The notes below the pieces were generated by a model, which made no database searches, had not been told where the DNA came from, and was given only the letters and a program-made list of their open reading frames with translations. A program made the position numbers and the translations under genes. Positions 16,332-26,202 of a stretch of 64,000 nt of DNA are shown piece after piece. Every line of letters starts with the position of its first letter. The stretch's first letter is position 1. Source of the DNA: Flavobacteriaceae bacterium (lineage in GTDB: Bacteria; Bacteroidota; Bacteroidia; Flavobacteriales; Flavobacteriaceae); NCBI GenBank assembly GCA_947456955.1, contig CANGTQ010000002.1, positions 1 to 64,000 of the forward strand, in the 5' to 3' direction.

Positions 16332-18029
16332 TTAAAGTTTAACTACTTTTTTTACTGATTTTTTGCCATCAACTTCTATTTCAATGAAAAAAGTCCCTGC
16401 TACTGCGGGTAAATCCAACGAAACATAGTCTGTGTTACTAAATTTAATGTTATGAATTAATTGACCAAGAGTATTATAAACAGCAACTTGAACTAAGGTA
16501 TAGGTCGTGTCGAATTTAAGATTGATTGTTCCCATTGTAGGATTTGGAAATAAATTAACTGTTGAGTCATTATTTTCAAACAATGGCGTATTCAAGGTGT
16601 TGGGCAATGTTAATTTTGCGGTAAAAATATTGGTTCCACTTTGACCTGAATATTGAACGTTGTTAAAAGTAGAACTACCGCTTGTAAAATATAAGCAATT
16701 TTGACTTACTGCAATATTTGTAGATTTATCTGGATAAACGCTAAAAAGAAAGTTATCTGCGAGTGCTTCATATTGGTTTACCCATAAATTGTTTCCGTTG
16801 CTGTCGAAGCTCGCCAACAATTGAGGTTTTAAAATATTTGGTTGAGTACTGACTAAATCGCGAAACACTTGGTTCTCAAAAGTTATCGTATCAGTAGTGC
16901 TAAAGGTTCCAAATCTGCAACTAAAAAACAAATTAGCGAGGTTGTCAATTGCTAGCTGTGGTAGTGCTTCATGTTGATTTGGTTCACGAATGTCGTAGTT
17001 TTTAAACCAAAGTATATTGCCGTCGCTATCCATTTTTTGAAAAAAAATGGAGTATAAATTTGGTGGCGCGACGTAGGTAGCACCATTTATTACAGCAGAT
17101 CCAAAATAATTCCCTGCTACATAAATGTTGTTGCTTGTATCTGCAACAATTGACGTTCCCTGCGTTCTTCCTGTATAAAATTTAGTCCATAAAATGACGC
17201 CTGAACTGTTTAACTTCATGATATATGAATTATTATCAGAATTTGGAATTAGGACGTTTTGGCTTCCAAAACGGCCATGACCTGCGAAACATCCAGTTAA
17301 ATAGGTGTTGCCAAGCGTATCAGTTATAATGTTCGATGTTGTCACATTTACGGTTACAGGCGTTCCATTTAAAGACGTGCCAGATCCAAATTGGGTTGTC
17401 CAAACTATGTTTCCATCAGTTATATTAATTTTTGTTACAAAACCTCTGCCATTAGCAGCACTTAGACTTACACTGCCAAATGTTCTTGTTTCAGTAAAAG
17501 CACCGGTAAGAAATAAATTATCAGCGCTGTCAATAGCTAGTTTTGGTCGTTGCGAGTTGGAGGCAGGAACTGTTTTTCTCCACATGATAGTTCCGTTTGG
17601 GTCTAGTTTTAAAACAAAATAATTTCCGGTAGTAACACCAGAGCTTAACGAGCCTTGTTCAAATAAAACTGTTCCCACAAACGTTCCAGCGACATAAATG
17701 TTGCCTAAACTATCTGTGATAACCGAGTGACCGTTATCTGAATTTATACTGCCGTATTGTTTTGTCCACAGAATAGCGCCAGTGGAAGATAATTTTTGTA
17801 CATAAATATCATTTGAGCCTTGGCTAAATAGCGCAAAATTACTACCATAACAAATATCCTGAAAACTACCTGTTGTAATTACATTTCCATTTGGGTCTAA
17901 ACAAATAGAATTTCCCACTTCCTCTCTTTGACCTCCCATTACGCTCGACCATTCAACAACTTGAGAAAATAGTACACTTGGTGAAAATAGTAGAATGAAA
18001 AACAAATAGTTGTGGGTAATTTTTTTCAT
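16332..18029 (-). CDS. Secreted beta-propeller-like (SBBP-type repeat) protein with T9SS sorting domain
   Basis: 565 residues. An N-terminal signal peptide (MKKITHNYLFFILLFSPSVL, then FSQ) is followed by at least five repeats with a period of about 60 residues, near positions 48, 109, 170, 240 and 300. Each has the form GN-x-Y-hydrophobic-x-G-x-F, as in GNIYVAGTF and NNIYVAGNYFG. These resemble the SBBP/propeller repeats of secreted proteins. The C-terminus (LFPNPTMGTINLKF ... YNTLGQLI ... KKVVKL) is a T9SS type A sorting domain. It is exported to the cell surface or medium; the ligand is unknown. Its ATG directly follows the aspS stop codon (TAAATG), so it is probably read from the aspS transcript. 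Confidence 0.85.
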   Translation of the reverse strand: MKKITHNYLFFILLFSPSVLFSQVVEWSSVMGGQREEVGNSICLDPNGNVITTGSFQDICYGSNFALFSQGSNDIYVQKLSSTGAILWTKQYGSINSDNGHSVITDSLGNIYVAGTFVGTVLFEQGSLSSGVTTGNYFVLKLDPNGTIMWRKTVPASNSQRPKLAIDSADNLFLTGAFTETRTFGSVSLSAANGRGFVTKINITDGNIVWTTQFGSGTSLNGTPVTVNVTTSNIITDTLGNTYLTGCFAGHGRFGSQNVLIPNSDNNSYIMKLNSSGVILWTKFYTGRTQGTSIVADTSNNIYVAGNYFGSAVINGATYVAPPNLYSIFFQKMDSDGNILWFKNYDIREPNQHEALPQLAIDNLANLFFSCRFGTFSTTDTITFENQVFRDLVSTQPNILKPQLLASFDSNGNNLWVNQYEALADNFLFSVYPDKSTNIAVSQNCLYFTSGSSTFNNVQYSGQSGTNIFTAKLTLPNTLNTPLFENNDSTVNLFPNPTMGTINLKFDTTYTLVQVAVYNTLGQLIHNIKFSNTDYVSLDLPAVAGTFFIEIEVDGKKSVKKVVKL

Positions 18030-19781
18030 TTATTCTAAATTTAATTTAATATGTAATTCGTTCAATTGAGACTCATCAATCACCGATGGAGCATCAATCA
18101 TAACGTCTCTTCCAGAATTGTTTTTTGGGAAAGCAATAAAATCTCTGATGGTTTCCTGTCCGCCTAAAATTGCTACTAATCTGTCTAATCCAAATGCTAA
18201 TCCTCCGTGTGGTGGCGCACCAAATTGGAAGGCATTCATCAGGAACCCAAATTGGTCTTCCGCTTGTTCAGGAGAAAATCCTAAAAGCGAAAACATTCTG
18301 CTTTGCAAGTCTTTATCATGAATTCTGATGGATCCGCCACCAATTTCATTTCCGTTTAACACCATATCATAGGCATTGGCCCGGACTTTTCCAGGGTCGG
18401 TTTCAATTAATTTCATGTCTTCCGGTTTAGGAGACGTAAACGGATGATGCATCGCGTGATAACGACCGCTTTCTTCATCCCATTCTAATAATGGAAAGTC
18501 TACAACCCATAGCGGAGCAAATACTTCCGGATTTCTTAAACCCAAACGGGTTGCTATTTCCATTCGAAGTGCAGAAAGTTGCGAACGGGTTTTATCCGCC
18601 GGACCGGAAAGCACAAAAATCATATCGCCAGCTTTGGCATTAGTAGCTTCAGCCCATTTTTTTAAATCGTCTTGGTCGTAGAATTTATCTACTGAAGATT
18701 TGTAGGTTCCGTCTTCTTCACATTTCACATAAACCATTCCGGAGGCACCAATTTGTGGGCGTTTTACCCAGTCAATTAAAGCATCGATTTCTTTTCTGGT
18801 ATACGAAGCACAACCTGGCGCAGCAATTCCAACTACTAATTCAGCCGAGTTGAAAACGCCAAACTCTTTATGTTGGGCAACCGAATTCAATTCGCCAAAC
18901 TTCATTTCAAAACGAATATCCGGTTTGTCATTTCCATACGTTTTCATGGCATAATCATAGGTCATTCTTGGAAATTCAGCAACATCAATTCCTTTAAGTT
19001 CTTTTAGTAAATGACGAGTCAATCCTTCGAAAACATTTAGAATATCTTCTTGTTCTACGAATGCCATTTCGCAATCGATTTGTGTAAATTCCGGTTGTCT
19101 GTCGGCACGTAAATCTTCGTCACGGAAACATTTTACGATTTGAAAATATTTGTCCATTCCACCAACCATCAACAATTGTTTAAAGGTTTGAGGTGATTGT
19201 GGTAACGCATAAAATTGACCTTGATTCATTCGACTTGGCACTACAAAATCACGAGCACCTTCCGGCGTAGATTTAATTAAATACGGAGTTTCCACTTCAC
19301 AAAAATCTAAATCGGATAAATATTTACGAACTTCCATTGCCACTTTGTGACGGAAAAGCAACGAATTTTTAACTGGATTTCTACGAATATCCAGGTAACG
19401 ATATTTCATTCGGATGTCTTCGCCACCGTCGGTTTCGTCTTCAATGGTGAAAGGAGGAGTTAATGCAGTATTTAGAATATTTAATTCAGAAACCAGAATT
19501 TCAACATCGCCAGTAGTCATGTTGGCATTTTTGGATTCACGCTCTATAACAGTTCCTTTTACTTGAATTACAAATTCTCTTCCAAGTGATTTTGCTTTTT
19601 CAAAAACGGATTTATCTGTACGTTGTTCGTCAAAAATTAACTGAGTAATTCCGTAACGGTCACGCAAATCAACCCAAATCATAAACCCTTTGTCACGCGA
19701 TTTTTGAACCCAACCCGCAAGCGTTACTTTTTTATTAATATGAGTAGCGTTTAATTCGCCATTATTATGACTTCTGTACAT
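18030..19781 (-). CDS. aspS: Aspartyl-tRNA synthetase
   Basis: 583 residues, the length of bacterial-type AspRS with an inserted GAD domain. The order is an N-terminal OB-fold anticodon domain ([20 protein letters not shown]), then the class II core with motif 2 ([19 protein letters not shown]) and motif 3 ([14 protein letters not shown]). It charges tRNA-Asp. The leader carries a -7 box at 19828-19835 and, immediately after it, an ACCCGAG motif. No T-box is present. The stop codon abuts the start of the SBBP-repeat gene. Confidence 0.96.
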   Translation of the reverse strand: MYRSHNNGELNATHINKKVTLAGWVQKSRDKGFMIWVDLRDRYGITQLIFDEQRTDKSVFEKAKSLGREFVIQVKGTVIERESKNANMTTGDVEILVSELNILNTALTPPFTIEDETDGGEDIRMKYRYLDIRRNPVKNSLLFRHKVAMEVRKYLSDLDFCEVETPYLIKSTPEGARDFVVPSRMNQGQFYALPQSPQTFKQLLMVGGMDKYFQIVKCFRDEDLRADRQPEFTQIDCEMAFVEQEDILNVFEGLTRHLLKELKGIDVAEFPRMTYDYAMKTYGNDKPDIRFEMKFGELNSVAQHKEFGVFNSAELVVGIAAPGCASYTRKEIDALIDWVKRPQIGASGMVYVKCEEDGTYKSSVDKFYDQDDLKKWAEATNAKAGDMIFVLSGPADKTRSQLSALRMEIATRLGLRNPEVFAPLWVVDFPLLEWDEESGRYHAMHHPFTSPKPEDMKLIETDPGKVRANAYDMVLNGNEIGGGSIRIHDKDLQSRMFSLLGFSPEQAEDQFGFLMNAFQFGAPPHGGLAFGLDRLVAILGGQETIRDFIAFPKNNSGRDVMIDAPSVIDESQLNELHIKLNLE

Positions 19782-19805
19782 AGAATAGTTTTTTTATGAA
19801 TAACA

Positions 19806-19827
19806 GTTTGACCTTCGGTCTCGGGTG
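19806..19827 (-). repeat. ACCCGAG-type leader motif upstream of aspS (copy B)
   Basis: On the minus strand: CACCCGAGACCGAAGGTC followed by AAAC, 25 bases before the ATG. The first 18 bases are identical to those of the motif upstream of the polyprenyl synthetase (28345-28362). GACC-GAA-GGTC can form a small hairpin. Confidence 0.75.
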
Positions 19828-19835
19828 CAAAAGTA
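19828..19835 (-). promoter_or_regulatory. -7 promoter element of aspS
   Basis: TACTTTTG on the minus strand fits TAnnTTTG. No TTG lies at the usual distance, so only the -7 element is supported. It sits directly before the ACCCGAG motif, which would therefore start the mRNA leader. Confidence 0.5.
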
Positions 19836-19914
19836 AAAAACTTAAACCAATTAAATGGTCGAAGTGACAAATCAAATTTAAGTCAATCTTTAATTTTTGA
19901 ATCGGCAAAACAAG

Positions 19915-19922
19915 TATATTTG
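19915..19922 (+). promoter_or_regulatory. -7 promoter element of the TlpA-like gene
   Basis: TATATTTG, 28 bases before the ATG at 19950. A TTG lies 15 bases upstream, a little closer than usual. Confidence 0.55.
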
Positions 19923-19949
19923 ATTTCTTAAAATTTAACACACCAACTT

Positions 19950-20942
19950 ATGAAGAAAATAGTTAGTATTATTTTAATCGCATTCGTTTCTGCTTTTGCA
20001 ATGGCTCAAGAAACTATAACTTTTCAAGCAGAAATCACTAATAAAAATGGAGATATCATTTATATTAAAGACAATCAAAAAACAATACAAGAAATTAAAG
20101 GAGATTCCAAAGGCATTTTCAAAGCTACCTTTTCGTTGAAAGAAGGTATTTATCAATTGTTTGATGGTGTTGAATATGCTCAATTGTACTTAAAAAATGG
20201 ATTTGATTTAAAAATGACACTCGATGCCTCAAATTTTGATGAAAGTATAAAGTTTAAAGGTAAAGGAGAAAAAGAAAATAATTTTTTGGCGCAAGAAACA
20301 TTGTTGGATCAAAAGTATGGTTATGAAGATTTATTAGCTTCGGATGAAGAAAGTTTTAAAAAACAAATTGATGATAAAAAGAAAGCTGATTTTGAAAGAC
20401 TAGAAAAAGCAAGTCTTAATCCTTTTTTTGTTGATGCTTATAAAAAAGGAATAGAAATGGGACTTGTGGGATTGCAGGAATATTACACTAAAATTGCAGG
20501 CAATAGAAAATTAAATAATACTAATGCACCAAATTTTGACTTTGAAAATCACAAAGATGGAAAAACTTCACTAGAGAGTATGAAGGGAAAATATGTGTAT
20601 ATTGATGTTTGGGCAACCTGGTGCGGACCATGCAGAGCCGAAATTCCATATTTGAAAAAAGCGGAAGAGAAATACCATGGCAAAAATATTGAATTCGTTA
20701 GCATATCAGTAGACACAGACAAAGACCATGAAAAATGGAAAACTTTTGTGACCGAAAAGTCTTTAGGAGGTATTCAGTTATTTGCAGATAAAAATTGGAA
20801 CTCTGATTTTATAAAAGCTTTTGGAATTAATTCCATCCCAAGATTTATTTTAATTGATCCCAATGGTGTTGTAGTTGATGCCGATGCAAAACGCCCTTCA
20901 AATCCAAAATTAATAGAACAACTGGACGGATTACTTAAATAA
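19950..20942 (+). CDS. TlpA-like periplasmic thioredoxin-fold reductase
   Basis: 330 residues. A signal peptide (MKKIVSIILIAFVSAFAMAQ) leads to an N-terminal beta-rich domain of about 100 residues resembling DUF4369. A helical linker follows, then a TlpA/ResA thioredoxin domain from about residue 195. The redox motif is W224-C225-G-P-C228, and the cis-proline is in NSIPRFILIDPNG. In the family such proteins reduce disulfides in the periplasm, for example in cytochrome c maturation. The substrate here is unknown. It has its own promoter element and terminator. Confidence 0.88.
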   Translation: MKKIVSIILIAFVSAFAMAQETITFQAEITNKNGDIIYIKDNQKTIQEIKGDSKGIFKATFSLKEGIYQLFDGVEYAQLYLKNGFDLKMTLDASNFDESIKFKGKGEKENNFLAQETLLDQKYGYEDLLASDEESFKKQIDDKKKADFERLEKASLNPFFVDAYKKGIEMGLVGLQEYYTKIAGNRKLNNTNAPNFDFENHKDGKTSLESMKGKYVYIDVWATWCGPCRAEIPYLKKAEEKYHGKNIEFVSISVDTDKDHEKWKTFVTEKSLGGIQLFADKNWNSDFIKAFGINSIPRFILIDPNGVVVDADAKRPSNPKLIEQLDGLLK

Positions 20943-20963
20943 ACTAATCTCAAAACACAAATT

Positions 20964-20992
20964 AAACCATGCTTTTGCGTGGTTTTTTTTTG
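20964..20992 (+). terminator. Terminator after the TlpA-like gene
   Basis: Stem AAACCATGC (20964-20972) / GCGTGGTTT (20977-20985) with a TTTT loop and one wobble pair, followed by a run of T. Confidence 0.85.
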
Positions 20993-21050
20993 TTAAATAT
21001 TGAACAATGTTAAATTTTTACCCAATGTTACCAAATTGTTAAGAAAAAGT

Positions 21051-21080
21051 TTGTAAAATGTAAAATAATGTATACATTTG
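21051..21080 (+). promoter_or_regulatory. Promoter of the MORN/YwqK-like gene
   Basis: TTG (21051-21053), 19 bases, TACATTTG (21073-21080), an exact fit to the Bacteroidota pattern. The leader would be about 27 bases. Confidence 0.75.
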
Positions 21081-21113
21081 TTATGTAATTATGAATAATT
21101 AAAACCTGCAACT

Positions 21114-21458
21114 ATGAAAAAGATAATGATTTTAGGAGCTTTAGCAATCTCAGCATTGACTTTTGCTCAAGCAAAAAAACCAGTTTTAGAACAAGACGGT
21201 AACTTAGTAAAAGCAACTTACTACTATGATAATGGACAAATCCAACAACAAGGTCATTTTAAAGATGGCAAATTAGAAGGAAGTTGGGTTGCTTATGATG
21301 TGAATGGAAATAAAAAATCAATTGGGGATTATACTAATGGAGAAAAAACCGGGAAATGGTTTTTTTGGAATGACAAATCGCTAAGTGAAGTTGATTATTC
21401 AAATAGCAGAGTTGCCAATGTTAAATCATGGAAACAAGATGCGCTAGCTAAAAATTAA
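21114..21458 (+). CDS. Small secreted MORN-repeat (YwqK-like) protein
   Basis: 114 residues with a signal peptide (MKKIMILGALAISALTFAQA). Two or three MORN-type units follow: YYDNGQIQQQGHFKDGKLEG, YDVNGNKKSIGDYTNGEKTG and WFFWNDKSLSEVDYSN. Such proteins are often annotated as YwqK-family antitoxin components, but nothing here suggests a toxin partner and the signal peptide argues for an envelope location. Function unknown. It is monocistronic, with a strong promoter before it and a bidirectional terminator after it. Confidence 0.8.
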   Translation: MKKIMILGALAISALTFAQAKKPVLEQDGNLVKATYYYDNGQIQQQGHFKDGKLEGSWVAYDVNGNKKSIGDYTNGEKTGKWFFWNDKSLSEVDYSNSRVANVKSWKQDALAKN

Positions 21459-21479
21459 AAGTTAATTATTAGATAAAAT

Positions 21480-21511
21480 AAGGGGAACTCATTTTTAGTT
21501 CCCCTTTTTGC
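21480..21511. terminator. Bidirectional terminator between convergent genes
   Basis: Stem AAGGGGAACT (21480-21489) / AGTTCCCCTT (21497-21506), perfect over 10 bp, with T on the plus side and TTAT on the minus side. It serves the MORN-like gene and the RND operon, which converge here. Confidence 0.85.
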
Positions 21512-21512
21512 T

Positions 21513-24500
21513 TTATGCTTGTGCTTGTTTTTTTCTATCACGAAGCCAATACTTAGTTCGTTTTACCAAGAAGAACATTACCGGTACCATAATTAAAGTT
21601 AATACTGTAGCATAAGTCAATCCGAAGATGATTGTCCAAGCCAATGGCGACCAGAAAATAACATTATCTCCACCCATATAAATATGCGGGTTTAAATCGG
21701 TTACTAAACCAAAAAAGTCAAAGTTTAAACCTATTGCTAGTGGAATTAAACCTAAAATTGCGGTTAGTGCCGTTAATAAAACAGGTCGCAAACGGTTTTT
21801 CCCACTTTCAATAATGATTTCTTCTATTTGAGCTAAAGACAAATCGTTGTGACTTTCAAGTCCATCATCAGCTACTTTTTTATCCAAAAGCAAGACGAAG
21901 AAGTCCATTAATACGATGCCGTTTTTCACCACAATTCCCGCCAAGGAAATAATTCCCATCATCGTCATTAAGATAACGAAATCCATATTGGCAATTACAT
22001 AACCATAGAATACACCGCTAAAACTTAATAGCACGGTGAATAAAATTACGATAGTTTTGGACACCGAATTAAACTGAAGCACAATGATGAGAGTAATTCC
22101 AGCCATGGCTAGAAATAAAGCATACATCAAGAAGCTTTGGTTTTTCCCCTGCTCTTCTTGTACTCCAGAGAAGGAATAGGTAACACCTTTTGGCAATTTA
22201 TAATTCGTTAATTCACTACCAATTTGTTTGGTAATTTCGTCTCCATTATAACCAGTTAATACATTCGAATAAACGGTCATTACACGCTTGTAATTCTTTC
22301 TTTTTATTTGATTGTAGGTAGTAGTTTTTTCGGTTTCAGAAACTGCCGAAATCGGCACTTGCATCATTTGACCATTGGCTTGATTTCTGAAAGTCAAGGA
22401 TTGATTGAACAAGATATTTTCGTTTTTACGTTGATCTTCTTGCATACGTACTATAATATTATAGTCATCGTCACCTTCTTTGAAAGTAGATATTTCCTGA
22501 CCATAAACAGAACGGCGTAGATTGAATCCTAATTGACCTGTAGAAACGCCCAAACTACCTGCGTTAACACGATCTACTTTTACTTCGAGCTCTGGACTTT
22601 GTTTGTTTACATCAACATTTAATCGCTCAATACCAGGTATTTTTTTTGCTTCAATAAATGCAATCATCTTATCTGCTTCTCTAAGCATTTCATCATAATC
22701 TGAACCTGTCAATTGAATACTAATAGGATAACCCGCAGGTGGACCATTAGCATCTTTTTCGACTGTTACGGTCGCGCCCGGAATTCCTTTTACACGTGCT
22801 CTAATTTCGTCTAAGACATCGGAAGTATTTACACCATTTCTGAATTTGAATTCAGAAAAATTCACCGTTACCTTACCTTTAAAAGGCGTTTCATTTGCCG
22901 AACCAGCATCAACATTTGGATTTCCGGCACCAACTCCTACTTGAGAAACGATACTTTCAGCCAAAAAGTTTTTATTGGTTTTTGGATCGATATATTTCTT
23001 CATAATATCAATCACTTGTTTCTCTACGAATAACGTGGCTTTATTTGTTTTTTCGATATCCGTTCCTTGTGGATATTCAATATAAGTAATTACTTGTCTT
23101 GGGATATTATCTGGGAAAAACAACACTTTCCTAGGGAAAACGTTCAACAAGCCAACCGATAGAAACAACATGCCAATAATTCCAGCCAGAGCTAGCCAAG
23201 CATTTCTACCATCTAAAATTTTACGTAAAAAAAGTTTGTATTTTTCTTCCAATCTAGGAAAAAAACTGTGCTGAAAATCTTGTGTCCATTGATATAATTT
23301 CCATTTGTAGAGCCACATCAAGCCTAATGAAATCAAAGCTAAATGCCCAATTCCACGTGCGAATTTCAAGTCTATTAAATTTCCGATTAATACAAAAACA
23401 ATCCCAATTATACCCAATAGAATAGTATAATTTTTCGCAGATTTTAAGGTTACATTTTTATCTTCTGTATCCATAGAACCACCAGTCATTGCGGCATTCA
23501 CCACCATTGCAACAAAAAGAGAAGCGGTTAAAGTTACGGTTAACGTTATCGGGAAATAGATCATAAATTTACCCATAGTTCCGGGCCAAAGAGCAAAAGG
23601 TAAAAATGCCATTAAAGTGGTTGCCGTTGAGGAAATTACAGGCCAAGCAATTTCTCCGATACCTATTTTAGAAGCTTGAACCCGAGGCATTCCTTTTTTC
23701 ATATTGGCAAAGACGTTATCCACTACCACAATTCCGTCGTCGACCAATAATCCTAATCCCATTACCAATCCAAAAAGTACCATCGTGTTTAGGGTTAATC
23801 CAAACATCGATAAAATGGTAAACGCTATCATCATCGAAAGTGGAATGGCAGCTCCAACAAATAAAGAGTTTCGTAAACCCATGGTAAACATCAATACAAT
23901 CATTACCAATACAATTCCGAAAATGATATGATTAGATAATTCATCTACTTGGTGTTCAACTCGTTCCGATTGGTCGTTGGTTAGTTCAACGGCTAAGTCT
24001 TTTGGCAAATAATTTTCATGAGCTAACTCTAGTTTTTCTTTGACTTGCTCAATAGCCGAAATCATGTTTTGTCCTGATCGTTTTTTTACATCAAGCATCA
24101 CTACTTCTTTTCCTCTTTCACGGGCATAAGTAGTTTTTTCTTTTTCTTTAAAAGAAACGGTAGCGATATCTTTAAGATAAACAGTTCCGCCGTTGTGTTT
24201 AACAATAATATTCTCAAGTTCTTTCGGGTCTTTTATTTCACCTACAATTCGGATGTTATTTCGGGAACCTTGTGAAATCAAATTACCACCCGAAAGCGTC
24301 ATGTTTTCATACTTTACCGAATTTTGAATATCATCAAATGATACTTGAGCGGCAGTCATTTTGAAGATATCAACTGCAATTTCCACTTCCTTATCGTCCA
24401 CGCCAAGTATTTCAACTTTTTTAACTTCTGGGATTTCTTCGATATCATCTTGAAGTCTTTCACCGTATTTTTTTAGTTGTTGCGTTGTGTAATTTCCTTT

Positions 24501-24971
24501 TAAATGGATATTTAAAATGGGCACTTCTTCCGAAATGTTCAATTCAAATACGCTTGGTTCCACTTTACTTCCGTTATCCAAATTAGGCCAATCAGTATCT
24601 GCTTTTACGATATCAACCTTGTCTTTGACTTTTAGTTTGGCTTCTTCTATACTAACTTTATCTGAAAATTCGGCTATGATCATTCCGTAATCTTGGAATG
24701 AATTAGCGGTTACTTTTTCGACACCACTGATATTTTTTAATTCTTTTTCAAGTGGTTTGATGATTAATTTTTCTACATCTTCCGCAGAGTTTCCTGGAAA
24801 AACAGAGGAAATGTACACTTTGTTTTCTATAATTTCTGGAAAATCTTCACGAGGCATTGTTACATAAGCGATAAGTCCTGTGATGGTAACTAGCAAAGTA
24901 AATATATATACTGTTACACGATTTTCGATTGCCCAACTGGATATTTCGAATTCTTTATTTTGATGTGACAT
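21513..24971 (-). CDS. RND efflux transporter permease (AcrB/HAE1-like)
   Basis: 1152 residues, with two repeats of a membrane core plus large periplasmic loops. The proton-relay pair is Asp411-Asp412 in GLLVDDGIVVVDN, as in drug-exporting RND pumps. FPEIIENKVYISSVFPG and SGVEKVTANS are typical porter-domain stretches. An extra helical segment near residue 510-540 (IVFVLIGNLIDLKF) is present in the cytoplasmic middle region. It acts as a trimer with the adaptor and TolC proteins encoded upstream. It is the last gene of the TetR-TolC-adaptor-RND operon; substrates cannot be deduced. Confidence 0.93.
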   Translation of the reverse strand: MSHQNKEFEISSWAIENRVTVYIFTLLVTITGLIAYVTMPREDFPEIIENKVYISSVFPGNSAEDVEKLIIKPLEKELKNISGVEKVTANSFQDYGMIIAEFSDKVSIEEAKLKVKDKVDIVKADTDWPNLDNGSKVEPSVFELNISEEVPILNIHLKGNYTTQQLKKYGERLQDDIEEIPEVKKVEILGVDDKEVEIAVDIFKMTAAQVSFDDIQNSVKYENMTLSGGNLISQGSRNNIRIVGEIKDPKELENIIVKHNGGTVYLKDIATVSFKEKEKTTYARERGKEVVMLDVKKRSGQNMISAIEQVKEKLELAHENYLPKDLAVELTNDQSERVEHQVDELSNHIIFGIVLVMIVLMFTMGLRNSLFVGAAIPLSMMIAFTILSMFGLTLNTMVLFGLVMGLGLLVDDGIVVVDNVFANMKKGMPRVQASKIGIGEIAWPVISSTATTLMAFLPFALWPGTMGKFMIYFPITLTVTLTASLFVAMVVNAAMTGGSMDTEDKNVTLKSAKNYTILLGIIGIVFVLIGNLIDLKFARGIGHLALISLGLMWLYKWKLYQWTQDFQHSFFPRLEEKYKLFLRKILDGRNAWLALAGIIGMLFLSVGLLNVFPRKVLFFPDNIPRQVITYIEYPQGTDIEKTNKATLFVEKQVIDIMKKYIDPKTNKNFLAESIVSQVGVGAGNPNVDAGSANETPFKGKVTVNFSEFKFRNGVNTSDVLDEIRARVKGIPGATVTVEKDANGPPAGYPISIQLTGSDYDEMLREADKMIAFIEAKKIPGIERLNVDVNKQSPELEVKVDRVNAGSLGVSTGQLGFNLRRSVYGQEISTFKEGDDDYNIIVRMQEDQRKNENILFNQSLTFRNQANGQMMQVPISAVSETEKTTTYNQIKRKNYKRVMTVYSNVLTGYNGDEITKQIGSELTNYKLPKGVTYSFSGVQEEQGKNQSFLMYALFLAMAGITLIIVLQFNSVSKTIVILFTVLLSFSGVFYGYVIANMDFVILMTMMGIISLAGIVVKNGIVLMDFFVLLLDKKVADDGLESHNDLSLAQIEEIIIESGKNRLRPVLLTALTAILGLIPLAIGLNFDFFGLVTDLNPHIYMGGDNVIFWSPLAWTIIFGLTYATVLTLIMVPVMFFLVKRTKYWLRDRKKQAQA

Positions 24972-24985
24972 AGTAATTTGTTTAT

Positions 24986-25049
24986 TGTTTAGTTTTTGTA
25001 GTTTGTTGTTATGGTTATACTATAAACCATAAACTACAAACCATAAACT
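24986..25049. repeat. GTTTATGG/GTTTGTAG imperfect palindrome (copy 1)
   Basis: AT-rich gap filling almost all the space between the adaptor and permease genes. The left arm contains GTAGTTTGTTGTTATGG; the right arm is ATAAACCATAAACTACAAAC and CATAAAC. Related copies lie at 33257-33336 and 42678-42742. Confidence 0.75.
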
Positions 25050-25051
25050 TT

Positions 25052-26191
25052 TTAGAAATTCAATTTCATTCCGTTTGAAATAGAGTTTACACCTTCGACA
25101 ACAATAATATCATTGGCAGATAAACCACTTACTATTTCGGTAACATTCTCGGAAGATTTTCCGATTTCGACAATAACTTTCTTGGCAGTTCCGGTTTTGC
25201 CATTGCTTTCTTGAACCACATAAACATAGTTGGAGCCAGTACCATCTTTTTGAATTACTCCAGTCGGAACTACGATTGCATTTTTATTGGTGTAATCTGT
25301 AATTTTGAGTTTGGCCACCTGATTTGGACGCAATAAATTATCCGGATTTGGAAGACTTACTTCAATACCAAAACTTCGGTTGTTTGGATTGATAAAGTTT
25401 CCAACCTGACGCACTTTACCTTTATATGTTTTATTTAATGAAGTTAAGTACACGTCTACCTGATCGCCCACTTTTAGTTTGCCAATGTAGCTTTCCGGAA
25501 CCGTAGTTGAAACATACATATTTCCAAGGTTTACAATTCGCATCAAACCTTGTGGGCTAGGAGCTACGACTTGTCCTTTCTCTGCAAAAATTTCGTCAAT
25601 TGTTCCAGAAAATGGCGCGCGAATTACCGTTTTTGAAAGTTGGGCTTTAATTTGTGCAACTGCTTTTTGAGCGGATATCATTTGCGTTTGAGCTTGTAGA
25701 AACTGAATTTCTGAACCAATTTTTTTATCCCAAAGATTTTTTTGTCGTTCATACGTCGTTTTTGCTAAACTATATTGATTTTCGGCACTTGCTAATTGCT
25801 GACTCATTCCGGCATCATCAACTCTGCCAAGAATTTGTCCTTTTGAAACTCGGTCGCCTGCTTTAACAGTTAACGAAGTCAATGTACCACTAAATTCAGG
25901 TTGAATCAATATATTTTCTTTGGTATCAACGCTACCTTGAATGTCTAAGTAATGGTTGAAAATGGTGTCTTTTATAGTTGCAACTGTCACTAGTGCTTCT
26001 TCTTTTTTGACATCCAATGTTGCTAAACTAGCTTCAATTTTAGCAATTTCGGCCTGAAGAGCAGTTTTCTTTTCGTTTAATGCTTTTATGTTTTTGGTTT
26101 CAATTAATTTTTCAATGGATTGAGTATTTTCTTTATTTCCGCAGGCGAAAAGGACAAAACTTAAAATGGTGAGTATGGCTATTTTTTTCAT
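25052..26191 (-). CDS. RND efflux periplasmic adaptor lipoprotein
   Basis: 379 residues. The lipobox SFVLFAC-G makes Cys17 the lipidated residue. A coiled-coil region around residues 25-65 is followed by the lipoyl/barrel-sandwich half (GTLTSLTVKAGDRVSKGQIL), the alpha-hairpin, and the second lipoyl half (VIRAPFSGTIDEIFAEKGQV). The beta-barrel and membrane-proximal domains come last. It bridges the RND permease and the TolC channel. It starts 11 bases after the TolC gene. Confidence 0.93.
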   Translation of the reverse strand: MKKIAILTILSFVLFACGNKENTQSIEKLIETKNIKALNEKKTALQAEIAKIEASLATLDVKKEEALVTVATIKDTIFNHYLDIQGSVDTKENILIQPEFSGTLTSLTVKAGDRVSKGQILGRVDDAGMSQQLASAENQYSLAKTTYERQKNLWDKKIGSEIQFLQAQTQMISAQKAVAQIKAQLSKTVIRAPFSGTIDEIFAEKGQVVAPSPQGLMRIVNLGNMYVSTTVPESYIGKLKVGDQVDVYLTSLNKTYKGKVRQVGNFINPNNRSFGIEVSLPNPDNLLRPNQVAKLKITDYTNKNAIVVPTGVIQKDGTGSNYVYVVQESNGKTGTAKKVIVEIGKSSENVTEIVSGLSANDIIVVEGVNSISNGMKLNF

Positions 26192-26202
26192 TATATATTA
26201 GG

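Noticed and set aside
19782-19835. T-box riboswitch in the aspS or asnS leader
   Set aside because: The leaders are shorter than about 60 bases and lack a T-box sequence; T-boxes are mostly a Firmicutes feature.
21114-21458. YwqK-like protein as antitoxin of a toxin-antitoxin pair
   Set aside because: It has a signal peptide, its own promoter and terminator, and no small partner gene nearby.
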